A stretch of 64,000 nucleotides of DNA from JADZGC01 sp964613485 (GCA_964613485.1 CAZTHB010000001.1:28013-92012); one strand, 5' to 3'; positions 50,255 through 59,481 are shown, counted from the stretch's first letter. Notes: generated by a model from the letters alone, not told the origin. Program-made: numbers and translations.

Positions 50255-50293
50255 TATTCATTGTCTAAATAAGTAAGAAAGAGATACGAATCT

Positions 50294-50599
50294 ATGTTAG
50301 CTGTAATTGAAACTGGATCGAAGCAGTACTTGGTGGAGCCAGGTCAAACGATCCGCACAGAGCTCGTTTCGAGCGACAAAGAAATCGTCTTTGAGCCACT
50401 TATGGTCATCGATGGCGATGATGTAAAAATCGGCTCACCAATCGTAGCTGGCGCCAAAGTCGTAGCCAGCATCGAAGCTGCTGACGAGAAGGCCGATAAA
50501 GTACGGGTACTGAAGTTTAAGGCAAAGAAGCGCGAAAAAACCCTTCGTGGGCACCGCCAGCACTACAGCCTACTTAAAATCACAGCCATCACCGCCTAG
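50294..50599 (+). CDS. rplU: Large ribosomal subunit protein bL21
   Basis: bL21 (101 residues), a 50S protein. AVIETGSKQYLVEPGQTIRTEL is the family start, and KKREKTLRGHRQHYSLLKITAI the basic end that contacts 23S rRNA. Here it is a single-gene unit with its own promoter and terminator. In most bacteria it precedes rpmA, which in this genome has moved behind a methyltransferase gene. Confidence 0.97.
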   Translation: MLAVIETGSKQYLVEPGQTIRTELVSSDKEIVFEPLMVIDGDDVKIGSPIVAGAKVVASIEAADEKADKVRVLKFKAKKREKTLRGHRQHYSLLKITAITA

Positions 50600-50624
50600 C
50601 AATTGCACTTGCACGTGCTACCAC

Positions 50625-50651
50625 AAAACAACCCCCGATCGGGGTTGTTTT
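50625..50651. terminator. Bidirectional terminator between rplU and the lipase-like gene
   Basis: An 11-bp perfect stem, AAAACAACCCC (50625-50635) with GGGGTTGTTTT (50641-50651), with A and T runs on both sides. Confidence 0.92.
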
Positions 50652-50652
50652 G

Positions 50653-52035
50653 CTATTTACAGCTACTCGTGGGTGTCGATCCGCCCAACACAGCCTTCAT
50701 CCAAACGAGAGTGTCGTCGAAGCTTTTCGCCATCGTATTGTAATGAGTGGCATCGGGGTAGATCTTGTAGGCTATGCTGTCGCCGAGCCCGCACATACGT
50801 TTGACTGCGACATCAGATTGAGCCGGCAGCACAACATTATCAAGCTTGCCATGATTAATAAGCTTAGGCCGACCAGTCTTAACTGTTCCTGCTAGATTCG
50901 ATTGTAGCTGTTGATCAAAAGTCGGGTTTACCGCCTGCAGCGAGCCTGACTTCATTGCCTCAATAAACGCTGGCGTGTAGACCTTATTGATATCACGATT
51001 ACCCCAAAAAGATATATTCGTATCAATGCAATTCTTAGCGACGTTTGCCGCAAGGTTCTCGTAATATGGCGACTTCAAAATCGATGTAAGATTGTATTCT
51101 GTACCGTACCAATCCTGATAACTACGTAGTAGATACGGGCCAAACCACAAGATATTTGCCCCTCGAGTAGTGTCTGTCAGTGTCTGTCGCACATCGGTAA
51201 CCGGACCAAACCCAACTACGCCCCGCAACTTCAGTGATGGTGCGTATGTATTTGCGAGCTGGTCTGCCCAAAGCGCTGCATGACCTCCCTGCGAATACCC
51301 ACCGACTAGTACTTTTTCAATATCAATGCGATCCTTAGTAAGCCCCAATTGGGTCAAAGATTGCGCGGCATCAAGTACTGCCCTACCCTCCAGGTCGCCA
51401 ACCATATAATGATGAACTCTCTTCGGGTCTCGCATCCCTTCATAGTCAGTGATCACCGCCACATAACCATTAGCCGCATACGCCAACATGTGACTCACGT
51501 AATTCGCCCAATTGCGCTTAGTTGGGTCCTCGAGGGAAGCCGCGCAGGAGTCATCTATACCGGTTGTCCCAGGAGCAAAGCTCAGCACAGGAAGATTCTT
51601 GCCCGTCTCAGGAATAAATACTCGAGCATAAATGTCCTCAGTCGCACCATTCGCATCCTGTATCTTATATTTGAATAACTGCATCGTTACATTGACCTGA
51701 GGGCCCTTATAATTCGGCTGCGTTTGTCGAATGAGCATGCCCACTTCTTGAGTTGAATAAAGCTTTTCCGGCTCAGTCGAGACGACTACTCCGTGTGGAC
51801 GTATTTTCGGTGACTCTTGATCGCCAAACAGCTGAGCCTTTTGCCCTGGAGCTGGAGCGACGGATGTAGACTGTTGCTTAAAATACAAAAATATTGCAGT
51901 ACAAATTGCCGCGACGCACGCCAACAATAAGATAAATGCGAGCGTCCAAAATACCGCACCAACTCGCTGCCAAAAAGTTTTTTTAGGGCGAGCTAAGCTT
52001 TTATGAGGGCGAGTAAGTAGTCTGGTTGGCTTCAT
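50653..52035 (-). CDS. Membrane-anchored secretory-lipase-like alpha/beta hydrolase
   Basis: A 460-residue protein with a basic N-terminus and one transmembrane helix (FWTLAFILLLACVAAICTAIFLYF), followed by an outside alpha/beta-hydrolase domain. The nucleophile elbow is VLVGGYSQGGHAALWADQL. AYAANGYVAVITDYEG is typical of the LIP/secretory lipase family of Actinobacteria and fungi. The acid and histidine are probably in the segments KLDNVVLPAQSD and YPDATHYNTMA. Lipase or esterase activity is likely; the substrate is unknown. Its ATG overlaps the GNAT stop (ATGA) and it ends at a strong terminator. Confidence 0.82.
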   Translation of the reverse strand: MKPTRLLTRPHKSLARPKKTFWQRVGAVFWTLAFILLLACVAAICTAIFLYFKQQSTSVAPAPGQKAQLFGDQESPKIRPHGVVVSTEPEKLYSTQEVGMLIRQTQPNYKGPQVNVTMQLFKYKIQDANGATEDIYARVFIPETGKNLPVLSFAPGTTGIDDSCAASLEDPTKRNWANYVSHMLAYAANGYVAVITDYEGMRDPKRVHHYMVGDLEGRAVLDAAQSLTQLGLTKDRIDIEKVLVGGYSQGGHAALWADQLANTYAPSLKLRGVVGFGPVTDVRQTLTDTTRGANILWFGPYLLRSYQDWYGTEYNLTSILKSPYYENLAANVAKNCIDTNISFWGNRDINKVYTPAFIEAMKSGSLQAVNPTFDQQLQSNLAGTVKTGRPKLINHGKLDNVVLPAQSDVAVKRMCGLGDSIAYKIYPDATHYNTMAKSFDDTLVWMKAVLGGSTPTSSCK

Positions 52036-52523
52036 GATAGTTCTACTCTCATTATAGACATGTCTACCCCTGCAAGCATACCGGAAACCCGTCGGACTCG
52101 AGAAAAACCAGCATTCATAAAGAAATCATCTCGATCGTGCGTTACAAGCTGCATTGCTGGGCTCCCGTGTGATTTTGCTCGCTGCACTGCATCCAACACG
52201 AGTTTTTTACCCACTCCGAGGCCACGACTCGCTGTATCTACATAGAGCCACAGGAGAGTCGCGGGCTCTGTACGCTCTAGTCGAATCACACAATACCCTC
52301 GCACAACCCCATTTACAGATACCAAGATGATGTTCGACTTTGGCGAAAGATAGGCTCGAATCAATCGCAGCACTGAATGATCTCGAATCAGTTTATTCCG
52401 GAATTCAGGGGGAAAATATCGGTAATCTGCCCTCATTGATTGAATAAATAATGTATTCATTTTAGCTATGTCTTGCAAACGCATATTTACTATTCGCACG
52501 TTGGCTGTTTTTTTATCTGCCAC
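52032..52523 (-). CDS. GNAT-family N-acetyltransferase
   Basis: An acetyl-CoA-dependent acetyltransferase of about 163 residues. The core has VNGVVRGYCVIRLERTEPATLLWLYVD followed by ASRGLGVGKKLVLDAVQRAKS, with the acetyl-CoA loop R-G-L-G-V-G-K, and ends with NAGFSRVRRVSG. Substrate unknown. AGAGGA precedes the GTG at 52523 (a TTG at 52526 is equally placed); an earlier ATG at 52595 would overlap the diguanylate cyclase gene by 68 bases. It is the third gene of a trxB-led unit. Confidence 0.8.
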   Translation of the reverse strand: MADKKTANVRIVNMRLQDIAKMNTLFIQSMRADYRYFPPEFRNKLIRDHSVLRLIRAYLSPKSNIILVSVNGVVRGYCVIRLERTEPATLLWLYVDTASRGLGVGKKLVLDAVQRAKSHGSPAMQLVTHDRDDFFMNAGFSRVRRVSGMLAGVDMSIMRVELS

Positions 52524-52527
52524 CAAT

Positions 52528-53130
52528 TCAGTTCCTCTGGCTAGCGACCACGACGCGGTTTCTGCCAGTAGCCTTAGCCTCATAAAGTGCATCATCGGCT
52601 TGTTTCAAACTAACTGAGAGAGAATTTTCATCCGTAACCTCTGCTACTCCAATACTTGCAGTTACCTGCACGGCCTCACCTTTTGTAAGTTTAATCTCCA
52701 TATCGCTAATGTACGACCGTATTAACTCTGCAACGCGAGTGGCATCCTTGATATCTGCCCCAACCAGACCTACCACAATCTCCTCGCCTCCATAACGCCC
52801 GACAATATCAAGTGCTCTCACATGCTCCTGAATGCTTCCTGCAACAGCCTTGAGGACAACATCACCCGCCGCATGTCCGTAAGTATTGTTAACATTCTTA
52901 AAGTGATCGATATCAATAAATAGGACCGAAAGACAACGCACCATCACCTTACGCCGTTTCTCGGGGTGTTGTGACTGCCAACGCACTTCACCGGCAAGGG
53001 TCTCAAGTCGCTGCATAAGACCTCGTCGGTTGAGTATCCCTGTAAGCTCATCTGTTACGAGCTGCGCCTCAAGGGATTGTACCTGAGCCTCAAGCTTTGC
53101 GATTCGTTCTTGTGCTACCTGGAGATCCAT
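52528..53130 (-). CDS. GGDEF-domain diguanylate cyclase
   Basis: A 200-residue enzyme making cyclic di-GMP from two GTP. A short N-terminal coiled coil (QERIAKLEAQVQSLEAQ) is followed by the GGDEF domain: DELTGILNRRG, metal-binding FIDIDHFKNVNN and the active site RYGGEE at 112-117. The inhibitory site R105-x-x-D108 lies 5 residues before GGEE, so product feedback is expected. There is no sensor domain; the coiled coil may dimerise it. Its ATG abuts the trxB stop. No receptor (PilZ) or EAL phosphodiesterase is in the window. Confidence 0.92.
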   Translation of the reverse strand: MDLQVAQERIAKLEAQVQSLEAQLVTDELTGILNRRGLMQRLETLAGEVRWQSQHPEKRRKVMVRCLSVLFIDIDHFKNVNNTYGHAAGDVVLKAVAGSIQEHVRALDIVGRYGGEEIVVGLVGADIKDATRVAELIRSYISDMEIKLTKGEAVQVTASIGVAEVTDENSLSVSLKQADDALYEAKATGRNRVVVASQRN

Positions 53131-54084
53131 TTAGCCCTCCTGCGTATTAGTCGAGGTAGCTTCGGTCGGTAAGGCCGCGAGATAACGCTCAGCTTCAAGT
53201 GCTGCTCGGCAACCATCGCCGGCTGCCGTGATTGCTTGTCGGTACACATGGTCTGCCACATCACCAGCCGCGAAAATACCTGCTTGATTTGTGAAGACAT
53301 TGTTGTTCGCCTTGATGTAGCCCTTTTCATCAAGATCAATAATATCCTTTACAAACTCTGTGGCTGGTTTGTGGCCGATAGCGACAAAGAGCCCCTGACA
53401 GTCTAGCTTTGTCTTCTCATTGGTCTTCAGATTCGTCAACTCTACACCTTCGACCATACTTTCACCCAAGACATCAGTCACGGCCGTATTCCATACAAAC
53501 TCGATCTTCTTATGATTAAGTGCTCGGTCTTGCATAATCTTGCTAGCGCGCAACTCCGCCCGACGATGCACTACAATCACCTTCTCGGCAAAGTGCGTCA
53601 AGGTCAATGCCTCCTCCATAGCAGTATCACCACCGCCCACGACCACAACCGTCTTGTCCTTGAAGAAATACCCATCACAGGTAGCACAGGCCGAGATGCC
53701 ACGCCCCATCAAGCGAGTTTCGTTCTCAAGGCCGAGCCACATGGCAGATGCCCCTGTTGAGATAATGACAGAGCGAGCTTCGATGGATTCATTCTTTAGC
53801 TTGACCACATGCGGCTGGCCTGGCGCTATAGATTCAACGTACTCGGTGATAAATTTCGCACCAAACCGCAAAGCCTGCTGCTGCATCTGCTCCATCAGCT
53901 CTGGCCCTTGGATGCCATCCTTAAAACCTGGAAAGTTCTCTACTTCACTCGTTAACAAAAGCTGACCGCCTGGGGCATCCCCGGCTATCAATACTACAGA
54001 TAGAGCTGCACGAGAGGCATAAATAGCCGCCGTGTAAGCTGCGGGGCCACCACCAATAATCGCTACATCATATACTTGTTTCAT
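53131..54084 (-). CDS. trxB: Thioredoxin reductase
   Basis: A flavoprotein (317 residues) reducing thioredoxin with NADPH. FAD-binding IIGGGPAAYTAAIYASRAAL, the redox centre CATCDGYFF, NADPH-binding VVVGGGDTAMEEALTLT and the C-terminal FAD motif GIFAAGDVADHVYRQAITAAGDG are present. GGGDTAMEEA rather than GGGNSA/GGSNSA fits bacterial TrxB. It heads trxB, diguanylate cyclase, GNAT, lipase-like, packed with overlaps, and follows nuc by 32 bases. Confidence 0.95.
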   Translation of the reverse strand: MKQVYDVAIIGGGPAAYTAAIYASRAALSVVLIAGDAPGGQLLLTSEVENFPGFKDGIQGPELMEQMQQQALRFGAKFITEYVESIAPGQPHVVKLKNESIEARSVIISTGASAMWLGLENETRLMGRGISACATCDGYFFKDKTVVVVGGGDTAMEEALTLTHFAEKVIVVHRRAELRASKIMQDRALNHKKIEFVWNTAVTDVLGESMVEGVELTNLKTNEKTKLDCQGLFVAIGHKPATEFVKDIIDLDEKGYIKANNNVFTNQAGIFAAGDVADHVYRQAITAAGDGCRAALEAERYLAALPTEATSTNTQEG

Positions 54085-54116
54085 ACCTCTAGTATACCTG
54101 TTTCAGCTTACTCACG

Positions 54117-54671
54117 TCACCTAGCCGGCTGTTTTGTATCACCATTACAAGTATCTGCCGCCCAAAGCCCCGTACCCGCTTCACGCGCGACCTGCTCATC
54201 TCCCCTAAATGTGTCTTGATATTTGTACGGTGTTTGATAAGTGTACTCGTGAGCAAACCCCTCTTTGAGAAGTGTTTGATTAATAAATAGCCCATCATCA
54301 CGCCACACATAGGCCAGCAGGCGGTCGTATTTGTCTCGCTCTCCCTGCGTACTATCCGACTCAAGACGAACGCTGCGTCCTGAAAGTGCGTTGGTCGTCC
54401 AGTCGGCTGCCTTTTCGCCAAAACACTGCACCGGCTTGCGTGGATCATGGGTTTCGGGGGTATCGACTCCGATAAGTCTCACTTTCTCAGTTGTGCCACG
54501 AATATCTACAGCAATGGTGTCGCCATCATAGACCTTCACAACTTTCAATAATTCAGCCTGAGGCACCATTACGGCAGTCGGGGGATTATTTGGCACGGCA
54601 CGAGCAGCTACGTAGGCCACGAGTGCAAGTAATGCGGCACTCAGCAACTTCATTGCGCGACGCTTGGTCAT
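54117..54671 (-). CDS. Exported thermonuclease-family nuclease
   Basis: A 184-residue staphylococcal-nuclease-like protein with an N-terminal signal peptide or anchor (LLSAALLALVAYVAARAV). The nuclease fold shows VVKVYDGDTIAVDIRGTTEKVRLIGVD, with the catalytic Asp and Arg, PETHDPRKPVQCFG and the second Arg/Glu in GERDKYDRLLAYVW. It should cut DNA or RNA outside the cell, useful for nucleotide scavenging by an organism poor in biosynthesis. The ATGA overlap with rodA shows cotranscription. Confidence 0.9.
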   Translation of the reverse strand: MTKRRAMKLLSAALLALVAYVAARAVPNNPPTAVMVPQAELLKVVKVYDGDTIAVDIRGTTEKVRLIGVDTPETHDPRKPVQCFGEKAADWTTNALSGRSVRLESDSTQGERDKYDRLLAYVWRDDGLFINQTLLKEGFAHEYTYQTPYKYQDTFRGDEQVAREAGTGLWAADTCNGDTKQPAR

Positions 54672-55786
54672 GAATCATTCCTCCGCACATGCTGAGCACC
54701 AGTTCGGTGCGCCGATACACTCAAGACGATACCAATCGCGGCACAATTAATGAGCATACTCGTGCCGCCTGCTGATATAAATGGAAGCGGAATGCCCGTT
54801 ACTGGCATGATTCCCATGTTCATACCAATATTAATCAATACGTGGAAAAGCAGCATGCTGCCGATCCCGATACACAGAAATGCCCCAAATCGATCATTAC
54901 TCTGTAGTGCTACGAGAAAAATGCGAGCAATTAAGATACAAAACAACATAATTGTAATGGCAGCACCCACAAAGCCCAACTTCTCAGCCAGCACTGCGAA
55001 TATAAAATCAGTATGTTGCGACGGCAAGAAATTTAACTGGCTCTGACTGCCGGCAGTGAGACCTCGACCAAACCAACCGCCTGAACCGACTGCGATGACT
55101 GACTGCACCACATTATAGCCAATGCCAAGTCGATCAGCCTGCGGGTTCAAGAGAACCTGCAGTCGACTTTTCTGATATGGTGCTAGGAATTGATAGATAA
55201 TCGGCAGCGTCAATACGCCCGCACCACCCGCCATCGCAAGGTAGCGCTTCGGCAAAAGCGTTGCCATAGTCATCGCTAGCCAAATCACCATAAAGACGAG
55301 CCCCGTACCTAAATCAGGCTGGCCTACTACCAAAACTACTAACGGCAACAATATAAGGATCGATATTAATGTATAACGTATGTGTTTCGTGAGATTGTAC
55401 ACGCGACTCAGATATGTTGCTAATGCAATGATAAAGGCTAACTTCGAAAACTCTGATGGCTGAAACTGAAAGAACCCGAGATTAATCCAGCGCTGCGCCC
55501 CAAGGGCTGATTTACCAACAAACTCAACCGCGATAAGAGCTATAAGTGTTATTACATACATTGGCACAACATAACTCTTGAGACTCCGGTAATCTAACCG
55601 TAATAAGACGAGCAATACGACAACCCCAGCAGCAGCGTAAAGAAGCTGTCGTGTCGTGTCGAGCTCTGCAGTCGTTTCGGATGGCTTGATACCCGAAGAA
55701 TACAAAACAAGCAGGCCAATCGCGACAAGCAGACCGCTTGTCGCGACTATGACCCAATCCAGCCTACGAAGCCCCACCCTCTTCAT
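54668..55786 (-). CDS. rodA: SEDS peptidoglycan glycosyltransferase RodA
   Basis: A 372-residue membrane protein with about ten helices polymerising glycan strands from lipid II. QRWINLGFFQFQPSEFSKLAFIIALA holds the conserved W-I and PSE motifs. VIAVGSGGWFGRGLTAGSQSQLNFLPSQHTDFIFAVLAEKLGFVGA and PFISAGGTSML complete the family pattern. GSQSQLNFLPSQHTDFIF, rather than the FtsW form, and the presence of MreBCD and PBP2 favour RodA. It sits 5 bases after ileS. Confidence 0.93.
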   Translation of the reverse strand: MKRVGLRRLDWVIVATSGLLVAIGLLVLYSSGIKPSETTAELDTTRQLLYAAAGVVVLLVLLRLDYRSLKSYVVPMYVITLIALIAVEFVGKSALGAQRWINLGFFQFQPSEFSKLAFIIALATYLSRVYNLTKHIRYTLISILILLPLVVLVVGQPDLGTGLVFMVIWLAMTMATLLPKRYLAMAGGAGVLTLPIIYQFLAPYQKSRLQVLLNPQADRLGIGYNVVQSVIAVGSGGWFGRGLTAGSQSQLNFLPSQHTDFIFAVLAEKLGFVGAAITIMLFCILIARIFLVALQSNDRFGAFLCIGIGSMLLFHVLINIGMNMGIMPVTGIPLPFISAGGTSMLINCAAIGIVLSVSAHRTGAQHVRRNDS

Positions 55787-55791
55787 ATACC

Positions 55792-58662
55792 CTACTCCGA
55801 ACGCTGCAAGGTAATAAGAAGCTCGGCGCTATTCAGCGACACAGTAGTGCTAGACTCATACTCTGCGTCGTGATCAAGCCGAGTAGCGAGAGTCTCTGCC
55901 TTCAGTTCATTGGCGTATGTTTTAATCGCGGACAACAAAGCCTGATCGTCAGTTTTAAGCGAAAGAACTATCCGGTTGTCAACTGCTAATCCCGCTTGCT
56001 TACGAGCCTCCTGAATATGCCGCATAATATCGCGCGCAAGGCCTTCTTGCCTAAGCTTATCGGTTAGTTCTGTATCAAGCACTACTTGCAATGACTCCCC
56101 GGTACGACAGATGACATGTTTTACATTTAACTCTTCTGACACGATTGCCTTCATATCATCATCCAGCTGCATACCTACTAGCTCTACCTGATTCAGTGGC
56201 TGACGAACTTTAATACCAGCTCGAGCTCTTTGCGACAAGCCTTCGGTAACAGCCTCACGCAAGGCGGCCATATTGCGGACTAGCTCTTCGTTCGGAGCTT
56301 TTAGAGTTGGCCAATCACTCAAGTGTACCGACTCCGGTGCACCCTGCACACCTTGCATAATACCTTGCCAAACTTCCTCCGCTACAAATGGCGCCCAAGG
56401 GGCCATTAGTTGAGCTGTGGTGGCGACTACATGGTGTAATGTATTGTATGCAGCTATCTTATCGCTATCGTCACCCGACTTCCAGAACCGACGACGGCTT
56501 CGACGGATATACCAATTTGATAAATCATCTAGAAAAACGGTTATCTCACGCATAGCACGCGACGTGTCAAAGATGTCGATTGACTCCGTCATCAAACGAA
56601 CCGTTTCGCTCAATCGACCCAATATCCATGCATCAAGCACATGCCGAGAATCGGGAGCCTGCCCGTACTGAGCCGGAACAAATGCGTCTACCGATGCATA
56701 CATTGAATAAAATCCATACACATTCTTAAATCGCGCTATTACATTGCGCTGGACCTCCTGTAGAGCACTCGGATCATAAATTGCAGTCTCCCCGGTCCCA
56801 AGCGCACTACCCAACAAGTAAAACCGCACTGCATCAGCTCCTGCAGTAGCAAAAAGATCATGAATATCAGGATAATTACCAAGCCGCTTACTAAGCTTGC
56901 GCCCATCACTACCCAAGAGAATACCGTGAGCAACTGCATTCTTGAACGCCGGCTTACCGAAGAGTGCAACACTCATTACATGTAGCGTGTAAAACCAGCC
57001 GCGTGTTTGTCCAATGTATTCGGTAATAAAATCACACGGATGACCAGATTCAAACTCCTCCTTGTTTTCAAAAGGATAATGCATCTGCGCAAATGGCATG
57101 CTGCCAGACTCAAACCAGCAGTCAAACACATCTTCAACACGACGCGCTATCTTGCCAGAGTCGGTCTTAAGTTCTACTTGATCAATATGTGGACGATGCA
57201 AATCGATGACCTTAGCCGGGTCAACTGCACGATCCTTGATCTCTTGCATACTTCCTACGATTAGCACTTCACCGTCTTCCGTCTTCCATACCGGGATTGG
57301 TGCACCCCAGAAACGTTTACGGCTGACATTCCACTCACGTGCATTCTCAAGCCACTTTCCAAATGCCCCATCTTTTACGTGAGCAGGATACCAATTTATC
57401 TCCTGGTTAGCTCGAAGTAATTCATCTTTGATCTTTGGTACATCCACAAACCAGGCACTCAACGCGCGATATATGATTGGCACGTCGGTACGCCAACAGT
57501 GGGGATACTTATGCAAGATCGTCTGACTTACAAAAAGCTTGTGTCGCTTCTCTAGGTCAGCAACGATTTCACCATTCGCATCGAATACGAGTCGACCCAC
57601 ATAATCCTTCACGTCTGTGGTAAATCGACCATCATCGTCAACTGGACTCACGATCGGTGTGCCTATCCGCTTACCGAGCCAGTAATCATCCTCACCATGC
57701 CCAGGAGCAATATGTACAACCCCCGTACCCTCCCCTTCTGTAACAAAATCACCCACCACTACCTGAAAGCTATTTTCACTCCCGACAAAGTATGGGAACA
57801 ACGGCTCGTATGTCAGCCCGACTAATTCACTCCCTTTAAAGCGTTTCTGCTCGTCGGCTTGCGTAAGCTGCTCTGAGTAACGCTCTAAAGCCTCAGCCCC
57901 CAAAATAACTACATCTTCGCCGACCTTCATCTCCACATAATCAAGGGATTCACTGACTGCAAGCAATAGGTTTGCTGGCAGCGTCCAAGGTGTAGTAGTC
58001 CAACCAAGCAAAAATCTACCGTCTGCCAGTTTAAATTTAACAGTCGCAGTAAGATCTTCTCGATCGCGCATGCTATCATCCAGGCGCGTCTCTGAATTAC
58101 TTAGCGCCGTCTGCGCCCCATAACTATATGGCACAACCCGCTCCCCTTCATACACGAGTCCCTTTTCATGGAGCTGTTTGAAGGCCCAGATGACTGACTC
58201 CATATAATCCGTATCCATGGTGCGGTAGTCATGCTTAAAGTCCACCCAACGTCCAACGCGCTCAACATAAGTATGCCATTCATTTGTAAAGCGCAGAACC
58301 GAATCAGCACAATATTGTACAAACTTCTCAACACCATATTCCTGAATCGCTAGCTTGCCAGCAATACCCAATTCCTTTTCGGCCAGCAGCTCTGGGGGCA
58401 AACCGTGACAATCCCATCCAAACCTACGTGGTGCATAGTTTCCGCGCATAGTTTGATAGCGCATCATCGCGTCTTTTAAGGTAGAGGTCATGCTGTGGCC
58501 TAGGTGCGGGAGACCATTGGCGAATGGTGGGCCATCATAAAACACAAAAGCCGGTTGCCCTTCACGTTGTTGAACCGAACGCTCAAAAATATTAGCCTGA
58601 GCCCACATTTTGAGCTGTGCTTCTTCAGCCTGTGCTACAGAGGTTAATTCTGGTTTCGACAT
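55792..58662 (-). CDS. ileS: Isoleucyl-tRNA synthetase, eukaryote-like type 2
   Basis: A 956-residue class I synthetase. The HIGH motif is in DGPPFANGLPHLGHSMTSTLKD, followed by RRFGWDCHGLPPELLAEKELG, and the KMSKS loop is DGRKLSKRLGNYPD. These, and the absence of a C-terminal Cys4 zinc finger, fit the type 2 form shared with eukaryotic cytosol and mupirocin-resistant bacteria. The editing domain has TTPWTLPANLLLAV and the Asp-containing IAPGHGEDDY. The usual GLPVE is GLPPE. It follows the small thioredoxin-fold gene by 40 bases and leads into rodA. Confidence 0.95.
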   Translation of the reverse strand: MSKPELTSVAQAEEAQLKMWAQANIFERSVQQREGQPAFVFYDGPPFANGLPHLGHSMTSTLKDAMMRYQTMRGNYAPRRFGWDCHGLPPELLAEKELGIAGKLAIQEYGVEKFVQYCADSVLRFTNEWHTYVERVGRWVDFKHDYRTMDTDYMESVIWAFKQLHEKGLVYEGERVVPYSYGAQTALSNSETRLDDSMRDREDLTATVKFKLADGRFLLGWTTTPWTLPANLLLAVSESLDYVEMKVGEDVVILGAEALERYSEQLTQADEQKRFKGSELVGLTYEPLFPYFVGSENSFQVVVGDFVTEGEGTGVVHIAPGHGEDDYWLGKRIGTPIVSPVDDDGRFTTDVKDYVGRLVFDANGEIVADLEKRHKLFVSQTILHKYPHCWRTDVPIIYRALSAWFVDVPKIKDELLRANQEINWYPAHVKDGAFGKWLENAREWNVSRKRFWGAPIPVWKTEDGEVLIVGSMQEIKDRAVDPAKVIDLHRPHIDQVELKTDSGKIARRVEDVFDCWFESGSMPFAQMHYPFENKEEFESGHPCDFITEYIGQTRGWFYTLHVMSVALFGKPAFKNAVAHGILLGSDGRKLSKRLGNYPDIHDLFATAGADAVRFYLLGSALGTGETAIYDPSALQEVQRNVIARFKNVYGFYSMYASVDAFVPAQYGQAPDSRHVLDAWILGRLSETVRLMTESIDIFDTSRAMREITVFLDDLSNWYIRRSRRRFWKSGDDSDKIAAYNTLHHVVATTAQLMAPWAPFVAEEVWQGIMQGVQGAPESVHLSDWPTLKAPNEELVRNMAALREAVTEGLSQRARAGIKVRQPLNQVELVGMQLDDDMKAIVSEELNVKHVICRTGESLQVVLDTELTDKLRQEGLARDIMRHIQEARKQAGLAVDNRIVLSLKTDDQALLSAIKTYANELKAETLATRLDHDAEYESSTTVSLNSAELLITLQRSE

Positions 58663-58702
58663 AGGGATAATTATACGGTTTAGTTACGGGAAATACCAGG
58701 TA

Positions 58703-58963
58703 TTAAGATCGTGCTGCAGCCAATATTTCATCAAGCGTTGGTCTACGATGTTGCCACAGACCAACCAAAGTCCCGTCATTACGAGTTACAAGAATCGCTG
58801 GCGTCTGCACAATATCATAAAGCGCCATCAACGCGATACCGTCTCGAGACCTATCACTGAGATGACTTATGTCTTCTACTTCGCGCTGCAGACGAGCCAT
58901 AAGATTATCGTATTCTCGTGACTCAACATAGGTCGATGCCTTACCAAGCATAACTAACTTCAT
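58703..58963 (-). CDS. Small thioredoxin-fold protein without CxxC
   Basis: An 86-residue protein with the pattern of half a thioredoxin fold: a first strand KLVMLGK, a helical segment, then ALYDIVQTPAILVTRNDGTLVGLWQ, which holds the cis-proline (TP) and the final strands. No cysteine is present at all, so it is not a redox enzyme. It may be a structural or binding relative. It lies between nrdR (45 bases before) and ileS (40 bases after), in the long ftsZ-led unit. Function unknown. Confidence 0.7.
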   Translation of the reverse strand: MKLVMLGKASTYVESREYDNLMARLQREVEDISHLSDRSRDGIALMALYDIVQTPAILVTRNDGTLVGLWQHRRPTLDEILAAARS

Positions 58964-59008
58964 AGCTATACATTATAGTGATAATTCACTTATATGTCGC
59001 GATTTTCG

Positions 59009-59473
59009 CTATTTCTGCCGCTCTGATTTACGTAATTGAGCGATATGATCCCGAAAACTTTCCGCACTGGTAAAACTTCGGTACACACTCGCAAAACGAA
59101 CATAGGCGACCTCATCTAGATCAGCTAGAGCCTGCATTGCAAGCTCACCAATCACTTCACTTGATATCTCAGATTCGCCACGCATGTAAACCTCACGCTC
59201 AATTTCACCCACCACACTCTCGATTTTTTCAGCGGCTATGGGGCGCTTTTCTGCAGCTCGATAAATCCCTCTGGCTAGTTTTTCGCGATCAAACTGCTCG
59301 CGCTCTCCCCCTTTCTTGACTACCAACAGCCTCGGCAACTCTACTCGCTCATAAGAGGTGAAGCGCGCACCACAGTAACTACACAATCTACGCCGACGGA
59401 TCGCTCGACCATCATCTATTTCGCGCGACTCGAGAACCCTCGTGTCCGGCTTCTGGCAAGTAGTGCATCGCAT
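59009..59473 (-). CDS. nrdR: Transcriptional repressor NrdR
   Basis: NrdR (154 residues) represses ribonucleotide reductase genes according to dATP/ATP. The zinc ribbon has C3, C6, C31 and C34, followed by RRLCSYCGARFTSYERVELPRL and an ATP-cone domain (VKKGGEREQFDREKLARGIYRAAEKRP). The tail SAESFRDHIAQL is usual. It starts 8 bases after the ftsZ stop, so the two are cotranscribed. Its target genes are not in the window. Confidence 0.95.
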   Translation of the reverse strand: MRCTTCQKPDTRVLESREIDDGRAIRRRRLCSYCGARFTSYERVELPRLLVVKKGGEREQFDREKLARGIYRAAEKRPIAAEKIESVVGEIEREVYMRGESEISSEVIGELAMQALADLDEVAYVRFASVYRSFTSAESFRDHIAQLRKSERQK

Positions 59474-59481
59474 GATCAGAC

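Noticed and set aside
48506..50293. parS sites or a replication origin near parAB
   Set aside because: I found no TGTTTCACGTGAAACA-like palindrome and no dnaA, rpmH or DnaA-box cluster here.
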